A stretch of DNA of 64,000 nucleotides, taken from contig SUUM01000005.1 of assembly GCA_015062525.1 (NCBI GenBank), positions 1 through 64,000 of the forward strand, given 5' to 3'. The stretch's first letter is position 1. Each line of letters begins with the position of its first letter. The notes under the pieces are model-generated. The model did not search any database and was not told the origin of the DNA. It saw only the letters and a list, made by a program, of their open reading frames with translations. Position numbers and translations under genes: made by a program. This document shows, one piece after another, positions 29,307-38,634 of this stretch. Origin of the DNA: Alphaproteobacteria bacterium. GTDB lineage: Bacteria > Pseudomonadota > Alphaproteobacteria > Rs-D84.

Positions 29307-29322
29307 TGTACAATATGCGCCG

Positions 29323-29844
29323 TTGACCAAAACCGTAGGTTGAAAGACCGACGGAAACGAAAAAAAGTTTAGGATGGTTGGCAGACGGGGCGTTGCGGCG
29401 GTCTTGCATACGAGTAAGCGAGACAAGCGAAGCGCGGTCGAGTGCTAACGAGTGGTGAGCAGTGCCGTCAGGCACGGTCAGCGAACAAAACCGTAGGTTG
29501 AAAGCCCGACGGAAACAAAAAAAGTTTAGGATGGTTGGCAGACGGGGCGTTGCGGCGGTCTTGCATACGAGTAAGCGAGACAAGCGAAGCGCGGTCGAGT
29601 GCTAACGAGTGGTGAGCAGTGCCGTCAGGCACGGTCAGCGAACAAAACCGTAGGTTGAAAGACCGACGGAAACAAAAAAAAGTTTAGGATGGTTGGCAGA
29701 GCGGTCGAATGCGGCGGTCTTGCATACGAGTAAGCGAGACAAGCGAAGCGTGGTCGAGTGCTAACGAGTGGTGAGCAGTGCCGTCAGGCACGGTCAGCGA
29801 ACAAAACCGTAGGTTGAAAGACCGACGGAAACAAAAAAAGTTTA
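29323..29844 (+). repeat. Tandem ~158-bp repeat containing 5' halves of tRNA-Ser (3 copies)
   Basis: GGATGGTTGGCAGA..GGCGGTCTTG at 29372, 29529, 29687 (period 157-158), then intact tRNA at 29845. Confidence 0.9.
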
Positions 29845-29934
29845 GGATGGTTGGCAGAGCGGTCGAATGCGGCGGTCTTGAAAACCGTTGATGGGGCAAC
29901 CCATCCGGGGGTTCGAATCCCTCACCATCCGCCA
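29845..29934 (+). tRNA. tRNA-Ser(TGA)
   Basis: GGATGGTTGGCAGAGCGGTCGAATGCGGCGGTCTTGAAAACCGT...GGGGGTTCGAATCCCTCACCATCCGCCA; anticodon TGA. Confidence 0.96.
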
Positions 29935-29942
29935 ATTAAATA

Positions 29943-29967
29943 AAACCCGGGTAACTCCCGGGTTTTG
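29943..29967 (+). terminator. Intrinsic terminator after tRNA-Ser(TGA)
   Basis: aacccgggtaactcccgggttttg. Confidence 0.75.
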
Positions 29968-30080
29968 TTTAATTGGTGATTGGCATTGGGTTGGACACTG
30001 CAACAAAGTTGCCGGGTTCGGAACAAGCGCACACTGTGCGCGCAGTGAAAGGGGCACGCGAGCAAAGCGAGTGGGAATTA

Positions 30081-30100
30081 CAATCCCTCACCATCCGCCA
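30081..30100 (+). pseudogene. 3' end fragment of tRNA-Ser
   Basis: caatccctcaccatccgcca matches the last 19-20 nt of tRNA-Ser(TGA); gggttcg lies ~65 nt upstream. Confidence 0.8.
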
Positions 30101-30412
30101 GTATTCTGGGATATACGGTATCCTACATAAAAAGCCCGCGGTTCTGCGGGATTTTTCATGCATTGACTATGGGGCGGCCCCAGGGAACCCCATTTTTACC
30201 CCCAAATACACCCGTTTCTATACACCCCCCATTTTTCGATAGCCAATGTATCATTTGCTTCAAAAACGTACCGTGCGTTATTTTGGACAAAACTAAAATC
30301 AATGCACATATCGACACTATCAAAAATGAATTAAAGGCAATCAAACGCGAACTGATGGCGCAAAAATAATAAAACATATTGAATATTTGCGTGGTTTCCA
30401 CTAAATTTATAT

Positions 30413-32470
30413 GTGATGAGGCGCGAGATAACAGATTTTTTAACAACCGACCTGCAATTTATTCGCGGGGTGGGGCCCGCGTTGGCGGCGCGTCTGGATG
30501 AAGTTCTGGGGGGGCGACGCGTGCTGGATTTTCTGCGTCATCGGCCGTCGTATGTGCGGGCACGCGGAATAACCGAAAATGTTATGGATGCAAATCCCGG
30601 CGACACAATCACAATTCCATTATTAATCAAATCCCATCGGGCGGGACGCGCATTTCGGGGACGGCGCAGTCCGACCCAGATTACATGCAACGATAAGATG
30701 GGGAATACGGTTATTATTCAATTCTTTAATGCAAAATATCTGGATTATTGGCTGAATAAAATGCCGGTGGGGGCGTGGCGTATGGTATCGGGCAAACTGG
30801 AAAAGACAGCCAAACCGACAATTAACCACCCGGACTTTATCGAAGAATTACAAAACGCAGCAAAAATACCATCCGCCCAGGCAATTTACCCGGCGGGCGA
30901 AGGCTTAACCCAGAAAGTATTCGCAAATATCCGCGACCAGATTTTTGCCACCCTGCCAGATAAACTGCGCGGGGAAGGTGATGAACGGGTGTTGGAATTC
31001 TTTGATGCGCTGGAACATGTGCACTTTCCAAAGTCAGATGCTGATTTAGCGCCGAACAACACATATATGGCAAAGTTGGCGTACTGTGAATTATTGGCGC
31101 ACCAGGCGGCGATTGTTATCAGTCGACGCAATCGAATGGACGTACGAAACCGGCGAACTGTGCGGGGAAAAAAATATGATTTGATGGAACGGTTTTGGGC
31201 AACATTACCTTTTGAAATGACGGGCGCACAAAAACGCACGTGCGAAGAAATATTTTCCGACATGATGCGCGATGTGCCGATGATGCGTCTGGTCCAGGGG
31301 GACGTAGGCAGCGGAAAAACCATTGTCGCATTGGCCGCCGCCGTACGCATGGCGGAAATGGGCGCTCAGACCGCCATACTGGCACCGACGGACACGTTGG
31401 CACAACAGCACTTTGCAAAATTAAAACCTATGTGCGATAAAATTGGTATTGTATGCGATATTCTGACCGGACGGGACAAAGGTGTGGCACGTCGTGAAAA
31501 ATTAATATCATTGCGTTCGGGACGAACACGCGTTGTTGTTGGAACGCACGCCCTGTTTTCCGCGGATGTCGAGTATAAAGATTTAGGACTGGTGATAATT
31601 GATGAACAGCACAGATTTGGCGTTGCCCAGCGCGAAGCATTACGCAACAAGGGCAACAACCCCGATTTGCTGGCATTGTCTGCGACACCAATTCCGCGCA
31701 CATTATCAATGACGATTTACGGCGATATGGATGTGTCAATTATCAATGAAAAGCCCGCCGGCCGAAAGCCAATTAAAACAACCAAATTATCATGCGGACG
31801 TATTATGGATTTATTGGAACGCATAGATATGCAAGTTAATGCAGGTGCCAAGGTATTCTGGGTTTGTCCGCTGGTTGAAGAATCAGAAAACGATAATGCC
31901 ATGACCGCTGCCGAGGAACGGCATAAAATGCTGGCAGAATATTTCCCAAATGCGGGACTGGTTCATGGAAAAATGGACAAGAAAGAACGCGATGCGGTTA
32001 TGGCTGAATTTGCCGCACCAGATTCCAATATGCCGATACTGGTCGCCACAACTGTTATCGAGGTTGGAATTGACGTGCCACAGGCGTCTATCATTGTAAT
32101 CGAAAACGCAGAACGGTTCGGATTGGCGGCGTTGCACCAATTACGTGGGCGCGTTGGACGCGGCAACACACAATCGTACTGTGTACTGGTATTTGGACGA
32201 AATGTATCAGATGATGGATTAAAGCGATTGGATGTACTGTGTGATACGGATGATGGATTTGCTATTGCAGAACAAGATTTGATGATGCGTGGCGTGGGCG
32301 AATTATTGGGCACGCGACAAAGCGGTTGGATGCGATATTATTTTGTTGACTATCGCGAACATCGGGATTTGTTCAAATTGGCATCAACGGCGGCACGTGA
32401 TAATGATATAGATTCGTGGGTACATGATTTAATGTTTTTCTTTGACCGTGGGGTGGTGCTGGGTGCGTAA
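30413..32470 (+). CDS. recG: ATP-dependent DNA helicase RecG
   Basis: 'MRLVQGDVGSGKTIVALAAAVRMAEMGAQTAILAPTDTLAQQH', 'VIIDEQHRFGVAQR', 'ALSATPIPRTLSMTIYGDMDVSII'. Confidence 0.97.
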   Translation: MMRREITDFLTTDLQFIRGVGPALAARLDEVLGGRRVLDFLRHRPSYVRARGITENVMDANPGDTITIPLLIKSHRAGRAFRGRRSPTQITCNDKMGNTVIIQFFNAKYLDYWLNKMPVGAWRMVSGKLEKTAKPTINHPDFIEELQNAAKIPSAQAIYPAGEGLTQKVFANIRDQIFATLPDKLRGEGDERVLEFFDALEHVHFPKSDADLAPNNTYMAKLAYCELLAHQAAIVISRRNRMDVRNRRTVRGKKYDLMERFWATLPFEMTGAQKRTCEEIFSDMMRDVPMMRLVQGDVGSGKTIVALAAAVRMAEMGAQTAILAPTDTLAQQHFAKLKPMCDKIGIVCDILTGRDKGVARREKLISLRSGRTRVVVGTHALFSADVEYKDLGLVIIDEQHRFGVAQREALRNKGNNPDLLALSATPIPRTLSMTIYGDMDVSIINEKPAGRKPIKTTKLSCGRIMDLLERIDMQVNAGAKVFWVCPLVEESENDNAMTAAEERHKMLAEYFPNAGLVHGKMDKKERDAVMAEFAAPDSNMPILVATTVIEVGIDVPQASIIVIENAERFGLAALHQLRGRVGRGNTQSYCVLVFGRNVSDDGLKRLDVLCDTDDGFAIAEQDLMMRGVGELLGTRQSGWMRYYFVDYREHRDLFKLASTAARDNDIDSWVHDLMFFFDRGVVLGA

Positions 32471-33752
32471 AATTTTTGTGTTTTTATTGTTGCTGATTGC
32501 CGCCATGCCGTCAATGGGGGCGACACTGATAAACGACACAGAAACAGAACGCGTGATTGGGAAACTGGTTGCGCCGCTGGCACGTGCCGCCAATATCCCA
32601 GATGGACGAACAAAGATTCATATTGTAAACGATGATGACTTTAACGCATTCGTTATGGGGGGCGAAGATATTTATGTTTATACCGGTTTATTAAAACAAA
32701 TAAAAACACCAAATGCATTACAGGCCGTAATTGCACATGAATTGGGGCACACACTTGGCGGTCATATGGCCCAGATGTCCGACCGCATGGCGGCGGAAAT
32801 GAAACGCACTATGTTGATTCAGGCGTTGGGGGTTGGTCTGATGGTGGCGGGTGGCAATCCGACACTTGGGGCCGGCGTTTTGGCGGGTTCATCCGGGGTT
32901 GCCCAGCAATCCATGTTGGCATTCACCCGCGATGAAGAACGCATAGCAGATAATATGGGCGTGGATTTAATGGTGCGCGCAAATCAAAACCCAAACGGAT
33001 TTATTACTGTTTTTGAACAAATGCATGATTTGACGGGCGCGCTGGAATCGCGCATCAACCCAAATCGTATAAACCATCCCCTGACCATGGAACGATTGAA
33101 CAATGTCCGCGAACAAATCGCACAGATTGATAATGACAAAATCTTGAACACCGCAGATAACGAAGAGTACGAGTTGGTGCGGGCAAAACTTATTGGATAT
33201 CTTGACACGCCAAAACAGGTACGCGAAAAATACCCCAGCCATGATAAATCTGATATGGCTATTTATGCACGCGCAATTGCGAATATGCGTGGCGGAAACC
33301 TGAGTGGGGCGCGCGTTGGGACGATGACGCTGATATCACGCAATCCAAACAATCCGTATTTCTATGAATTGTTGGGTGATATTGAATATCAATTTGGGCA
33401 CTATGACGACAGTGTTGACGCATACGAAAAATCATTAGAATTGGTGGGGAACGCGCCACAGATTCAGACTGCGTTGGCATTGGTGTTGACCGAACGCGAC
33501 AAACCCGGCGATGACGCACGCGCAATTGAAATGTGCAAGCGGGCAATTTTATCAGAACCCACCCCGATGGCATATTGGGTGTTGGCGCGCGCATATGGTG
33601 ACGCGGACGTGGGGCGAAATGCATGGGCAATGGCGGAATATAACAAGATGATTGGTAAAGAAGCCGAGGCCAAATCATATGCCAAACGTGCACAGAAAAA
33701 ATTACCCAAAGATTCCCCGGAATACATCAAAGCCGGCGACATTATCAAATAA
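32463..33752 (+). CDS. M48 family Zn metalloprotease with TPR-like C-terminus (BepA-like)
   Basis: 'IAHELGHTLGGHMAQM', signal peptide; likely GTG start 32463. Confidence 0.88.
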   Translation: MRKIFVFLLLLIAAMPSMGATLINDTETERVIGKLVAPLARAANIPDGRTKIHIVNDDDFNAFVMGGEDIYVYTGLLKQIKTPNALQAVIAHELGHTLGGHMAQMSDRMAAEMKRTMLIQALGVGLMVAGGNPTLGAGVLAGSSGVAQQSMLAFTRDEERIADNMGVDLMVRANQNPNGFITVFEQMHDLTGALESRINPNRINHPLTMERLNNVREQIAQIDNDKILNTADNEEYELVRAKLIGYLDTPKQVREKYPSHDKSDMAIYARAIANMRGGNLSGARVGTMTLISRNPNNPYFYELLGDIEYQFGHYDDSVDAYEKSLELVGNAPQIQTALALVLTERDKPGDDARAIEMCKRAILSEPTPMAYWVLARAYGDADVGRNAWAMAEYNKMIGKEAEAKSYAKRAQKKLPKDSPEYIKAGDIIK

Positions 33753-33782
33753 AAGTTTGGTAAAGCAAACAGACAACGTCTT

Positions 33783-33815
33783 AAAAAAAATCCCACCAAA
33801 AGGCGGGATTTTTCA
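33783..33815. terminator. Bidirectional-type intrinsic terminator
   Basis: aaaaaaaatcccaccaaaaggcgggatttttc. Confidence 0.7.
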
Positions 33816-33831
33816 GACAACCTGAACAGAT

Positions 33832-34104
33832 TTAGTTCAAAGCTTCTTTCAATGCCTTGCCTGGTTTGAACTTAGGCTGAGTAGATGCTGGGATTTTGAT
33901 AGCAGCACCTGTCTGAGGATTGCGGCCTGTTGTTGCTTTGCGTTTTGCAGTTGCAAATGTACCAAAACCAACCAAGCGAACTTCGCCCTTCTTTTTCAAA
34001 ACTTTTGTAACTGTGTTGATAAATGCATCCAAGCATGCAGCAGCTGTTGCCTTGGTAACATCTACTTCGTTTGCGATAGCTTCAATCAATTGCTGTTTGT
34101 TCAT
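33832..34104 (-). CDS. HU family DNA-binding protein
   Basis: 'MNKQQLIEAIANEVDVTKATAAACLDAF...VRLVGFGTFATAKRKATTGRNPQTG'. Confidence 0.95.
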   Translation of the reverse strand: MNKQQLIEAIANEVDVTKATAAACLDAFINTVTKVLKKKGEVRLVGFGTFATAKRKATTGRNPQTGAAIKIPASTQPKFKPGKALKEALN

Positions 34105-34303
34105 AATGTTTCTCCTTTCATAGAATTGTATTATAAGGTGTCCCGCAGTTCCAATGGACATTCCTTGTACTGCTTGTCCGAATCGTAGAGAATTCCGCGC
34201 TTTAAGTCAAGTTAATAATGAAAAAAACCCGGTTTTTTGCAATCTTGACAAAATTAGGCATAAAAAAACCGCCGATTGGCGGTCTTTTTATATGTTATAA
34301 GCG

Positions 34304-35551
34304 TCATTTGCTGATGCAATTTGCAAAAGACTGTGCCACAAGCGATTGTTCTGCATCGGTCATTGTCGCAACCGGAACAACAAAGCAACGCGCACTGTCG
34401 CGCAGGATGAAAACCTTGGTCCCGCGGCTGTACGCCTTTTGCATATTGTCGATTTGTGCACTGGTCAAAAACGCATTTTGTGTTGTTGACGGCAAAGACA
34501 TAGCCGCATTTATTATCTGAAATGCCCGGTCATATGTATAAATCTCATCACTAAGGGAACGAACCTCCATCCAAATGGATTGATTTTCATATGAATTATT
34601 ATTTTTTTGTGTCGTTGTCGGGAATGCCGCATTCACAGCCAAAGCCGCAACCGTCTGTAATGTCGTTGGTTGGGATGATGACGTGCCGTGCGAAACCGTG
34701 TTTAACTGCATATTATCGCCACAGGCCAGATTCATGCGGTTTGTATAGCCCGCCAAGACAGCATCAATGGCCGCCTGCCAGTCTTCGCCCTTTTTATTCA
34801 AGTCCAGACTGACGATTTTTTCCGCCCAACCCCAGATGTTTGCACCGACATTTCCCGCATTGGCAAAACGTGTTACCATTTCTGCGCTGCCCCCGGGAAC
34901 GCCCGCACCACAATAGTCCGTCAATTGGGTGGTCAGCATACTGGATGTCTCATTACCATAGGCAAGCGCAACAGAGTGACAGGACATCGCAGCTTCAAGT
35001 TCCTGGCGACGCTGAATACACAGGTCGGAATTAGATTTGGACAACTGGGTTGCCATATTCGCCATGGACATGTATGACATTAATTCCTGTTGAACATAGG
35101 ACGGGCACAGGCGCGCCGCTGTATTCATTCCACCCGTATAATTCACGGTATTTGCACCATATTGTGGCAATAAAATTTCTGTATCGCGTTGCAGACACAA
35201 CAAAGCATAATTATATAACTCGGTTTCCGTTGCATACTGACACTTGGATTCACGTTGACCCGGTACGACGGTTGTATCGCCACAATAATCGGATAAACAT
35301 TTGAAAATCTTGGCACGACATGCCGTATCAACATCAGGCTGGGTCACCATAAAGTATGTATTTCGCTGGTTCGTTTTGTATGCATTTGCAACCCCCGCAT
35401 AACCACGTGCACCACCGGTTGCGGTTGGGGTTTGAATCAAAGAACCGCGGCTCTTTTCCGTTGCGCTAACCGTGCCCGCAGACACAGCAGACGCAGAATC
35501 CGCCAGTAAACATGCGCCAATCACACCAAAAACACACAGAAAATGTTTCAT
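34304..35551 (-). CDS. Hypothetical secreted protein
   Basis: Signal peptide 'MKHFLCVFGVIGACLLADSASA'; Cys-containing 416 aa ORF. Confidence 0.7.
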   Translation of the reverse strand: MKHFLCVFGVIGACLLADSASAVSAGTVSATEKSRGSLIQTPTATGGARGYAGVANAYKTNQRNTYFMVTQPDVDTACRAKIFKCLSDYCGDTTVVPGQRESKCQYATETELYNYALLCLQRDTEILLPQYGANTVNYTGGMNTAARLCPSYVQQELMSYMSMANMATQLSKSNSDLCIQRRQELEAAMSCHSVALAYGNETSSMLTTQLTDYCGAGVPGGSAEMVTRFANAGNVGANIWGWAEKIVSLDLNKKGEDWQAAIDAVLAGYTNRMNLACGDNMQLNTVSHGTSSSQPTTLQTVAALAVNAAFPTTTQKNNNSYENQSIWMEVRSLSDEIYTYDRAFQIINAAMSLPSTTQNAFLTSAQIDNMQKAYSRGTKVFILRDSARCFVVPVATMTDAEQSLVAQSFANCISK

Positions 35552-35646
35552 AGACAATCCCTCTCGTTGCAATAATTTTATCACAACCATTTGCAAAAGG
35601 CAAACATTCATTTGATTTAGCAAAATAAACTGGTATGATTATTGGC

Positions 35647-36718
35647 ATGATTATAGCAACAGAAGTTTTAGCACAAATTTCAGACGACATTTCCGCCGTC
35701 AGGGGGTTTCTTTGACCCTGAAAAATTACAATTACAAATAGACGAACTGAATACCCAGGTGAATGCCCCTGATTTGTGGGATAACCCGGACAATGCACGG
35801 GCGATATTGCAAAAAAAATCTAATCTGGAAAAGCCCCTGAATGAGCTGATTTTCATGGAATCAGAATACGCAACGTTGCGCGAACTGTATGAAATGGATC
35901 CAGAAGATGCGGATGTTCTGGGGGCGATTGAGAAGCTGGGGGATGTGGCACATCGGGCTAAGTTTATTACGTTGTTCCGTGAACCAGCAGATAATAACGG
36001 TGCGTTTTTATTCATTCAGGCCGGTGCAGGTGGGACCGAGGCACAAGACTGGGCCCAGATGATGTCACGAATGTATGCACGATGGGCGGAACGGCACGGT
36101 TTTTCGATTGAGGTTATTGAAGAACACGAAGGCGATACGGCCGGAATTAAAAACATAACTTATCGTATAACTGGCGAAAGGGTCTATGGATGGTTAAAGA
36201 ACGAGATAGGCGTACACAGACTGGTACGTATTTCCCCATTTAATGCGAATGGAAAACGTCAGACCAGTTTTGCATCTGTGGACGTATGGCCCGATATTGA
36301 TGATACGATTGAAATTGAAATCAACGAGAAAGATTTACGTATTGATACATATCGTTCATCAGGTGCGGGTGGTCAGCATGTTAATAAAACCGACAGTGCG
36401 GTTCGTATTACCCATATTCCAACAAATACGGTGGTAACATGCCAGAATGAACGCAGCCAGATTCAAAACAAAGAAGTAGCGATGAAAATGTTGCGCAGCA
36501 GGTTGTACGAACTGGAATTGCGAAAACGCGCCGAGGCCGAAGATGCCGCCAAGGCCGCCCAGAAAAAAATCGAATGGGGCAGCCAGATTCGCAACTATGT
36601 CCTGTATCCGTATCAATTGGTCAAGGATGTGCGAACGGGGGTTGAAAAAACAGATTCAGAAGCCGTATTGGATGGCGACTTGGACGATTTTATGTTGGCC
36701 AGTCTGCAACAACAATAA
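35647..36718 (+). CDS. prfB: Peptide chain release factor 2 with programmed +1 frameshift
   Basis: Start ATG 35647; AGG GGG TTT CTT TGA C at 35701-35716; in-frame continuation after +1 shift to ORF ending 36718; 'SSGAGGQHVNKTDSAVRITHIPT'. Confidence 0.96.
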
Positions 36719-36849
36719 AAATTCCAACAGCCGTCTTTATTAAACCGTACTTTTTTAGTCGCGGATTCAATTCAATAATTGTTTGGATGTTTTTAATCGC
36801 CACCGTTTTTTGATTGAAAATCAATAAAAAACTGCTAGAATCACCCACC

Positions 36850-37182
36850 GTAAGATGCACAGGGCATGGCTGGCCAGCAATGGTCAGAGGAAAGTCCGGA
36901 CTGCACGGGACAGCGTACCGGCTAATATACCGGGCGGGGCGACCCGACGATCAGAGCAACAGTGACGTAAACGATTAAATTCGAGTGAAACGGGCAATCT
37001 CTGCGCGCAGCAACTTCAAATAGGCCCCCTATATGTGTCCCGCATCGGGGGCGGGTAGAAGGCTTGACATATCGCAGTAATGCAATATGCAGATTAATCA
37101 TGCCCACTACCGCGGGGTGGTATGCGAAACATACTGGCCCGTCGGCAGGACAGAATCCGGCTTATATGTTCATCTGCACCAT
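36850..37182 (+). ncRNA. rnpB: RNase P RNA (bacterial class A)
   Basis: 'gaggaaagtccggac', 'cagagcaacag', 'ggacagaatccggcttat'; P1 agatg/catct. Ends approximate. Confidence 0.92.
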
Positions 37183-37261
37183 GCGCCCACGGGCGCATGT
37201 TTTTTATCTTGTATATTTGTTTGCTTTTTTATGATAAAATATATCAAAACGGAGAGAGTAC

Positions 37262-38191
37262 ATGAAAATATCTATCATAGGAATTGGTTCTGTTGGTTCT
37301 GCGGTTGCAACCGCGGTTGCAAACACGGGGCTGGCACATGAAATTGTTTTATTTGATCGTGATGGCATTCGCGCCCGCGCCGCCGCCGAAGATTTGGGGC
37401 ATGCCGCCGCATTTTCATATGATATAAAAATAACGGCGGTAAATACATATCGTGCGATTCGTGGATCTGAAATCGTAATCATTGCCGCCGGTGCAAATCA
37501 AAAGCCGGGGCAAACCCGTACTGATTTATTACATGCTAATGCGGCGGTAATATCAGACATTGTTCCGCGTGTTATGGCAAATGTTGATGCAAAAAATGTA
37601 AAGTTGATAATTGTCACTAATCCATTGGATGTCATGGTTATGTTGGCACAAAAAATATCAAAACTGCCCGCGTTGCGTGTTATTGGAACTGGAACAATGC
37701 TGGATTCTGCGCGCCTGCGTACAATTTTGTCGCGCCAATTGTCCGTGTCAACACAATCTATTAATGCATACGTCCTTGGCGAACATGGTGACAGCAGTAT
37801 GATTGCATGGTCGTCTGCGTGCGTTGGCGGTATTGATTTGAATTCATTCTGTCGCCAGACGAAAATCAGTCTGCCCCAGACGACGCGAAAAACCATTGAA
37901 CATCGTGTACACAATGCCGCATACGAAATCATCCAGGGCCGTGGTGCAACTTGGGACGGCATTGCCGGCGCGGTTGCGGATTTGGTGCGTTGCATTTTGA
38001 ATGACGAACGCAGAATTTTAACCGTGTCCACGGTTGACGGGCTGGGTGATAAATCGTTGTCTATGTCACTGCCACGTATTGTGGGGCGGGGCGGGGTTGT
38101 TGCAACCCTAACCCCTAAAATGGACGGACCAGAATCAACGGCGCTTCGTCGCAGTGCCCGCACAATCCGCAAAAACTTTGACTTATTATAA
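37262..38191 (+). CDS. L-lactate dehydrogenase-like (LDH/MDH family)
   Basis: 'IIGIGSVGSAVATAV', 'VTNPLDVM', 'IGTGTMLDSARLR', 'VLGEHGDSSM'. Confidence 0.9.
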   Translation: MKISIIGIGSVGSAVATAVANTGLAHEIVLFDRDGIRARAAAEDLGHAAAFSYDIKITAVNTYRAIRGSEIVIIAAGANQKPGQTRTDLLHANAAVISDIVPRVMANVDAKNVKLIIVTNPLDVMVMLAQKISKLPALRVIGTGTMLDSARLRTILSRQLSVSTQSINAYVLGEHGDSSMIAWSSACVGGIDLNSFCRQTKISLPQTTRKTIEHRVHNAAYEIIQGRGATWDGIAGAVADLVRCILNDERRILTVSTVDGLGDKSLSMSLPRIVGRGGVVATLTPKMDGPESTALRRSARTIRKNFDLL

Positions 38192-38197
38192 CAGCAT

Positions 38198-38222
38198 CCC
38201 GCAATGCGGGATTTTTTTTGAA
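38198..38222 (+). terminator. Intrinsic terminator
   Basis: catcccgcaatgcgggattttttttg. Confidence 0.8.
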
Positions 38223-38267
38223 TACAGTCCGATACAAAAAAGGTCTTGGCTGTGTTATATTAAAAAC

Positions 38268-38567
38268 ATGTCAGATGTTGTTCAATATTTTATGTCAGAA
38301 ACTCGCAATGGATTTGATGCCATAGTATCTGGACAAAAGGTCGGCGAAATAACATTCGTCCGTGTTGGTGCGGATAAATTGATTATTGATTACACTGGCG
38401 TTGCTCCCGAATATCGCAATCGTCACATTGGTTTATCCTTGGTTCGTAATGTTGCCAGCATGGCCCGCACCCAGCACCGCCACGTTATTGCCCTGTGTCC
38501 GTTTGCACGCGCGATGTTTAATCGGTTTTCTGAATTTGATGATATTCGTCTGATGAATGCGCATTAA
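38268..38567 (+). CDS. Small GNAT-type N-acetyltransferase
   Basis: 'IDYTGVAPEYRNRHIGLSLVRNVASMA'. Confidence 0.75.
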   Translation: MSDVVQYFMSETRNGFDAIVSGQKVGEITFVRVGADKLIIDYTGVAPEYRNRHIGLSLVRNVASMARTQHRHVIALCPFARAMFNRFSEFDDIRLMNAH

Positions 38568-38634
38568 AAAAAATCCATTGCGTCATCCCGTGTTTTTTTA
38601 CTAAGATGCCAATCGTATATCATGGGGGAATGTT

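Noticed and set aside
29323-29844. CRISPR array
   Set aside because: Period 158 bp with no spacer diversity; units are full-length duplications containing tRNA halves.
29137-29935. Minus-strand ORFs such as 'MADGEGFEPPDGLPHQRFSRPPHSTALPTILNFFCFRR...' and 'MSRLLVCKTAATPRLPTILNFF...'
   Set aside because: These are antisense translations of the tRNA-Ser gene and its 5'-half repeats, a classic spurious ORF; repeated peptide segments mirror the DNA repeats.
30156-30446. Small ORFs on both strands between tRNA-Ser and recG
   Set aside because: No start context or recognisable motifs; the plus-strand 68-aa ORF is only weakly plausible ('KINAHIDTIKNELKAIKRELMAQK').
33745-33775. Element A/B/C terminus ('aaataaaagtttggtaaag') after the M48 protease gene
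   Set aside because: Only a partial match to the TAAATAAAAGTTTA core and no partner inverted repeat found nearby.
35680-35700. Another copy of the twin-hairpin leader ('cagacgacattt') in prfB
   Set aside because: Only a short match within the prfB coding sequence; no hairpin partner or promoter.
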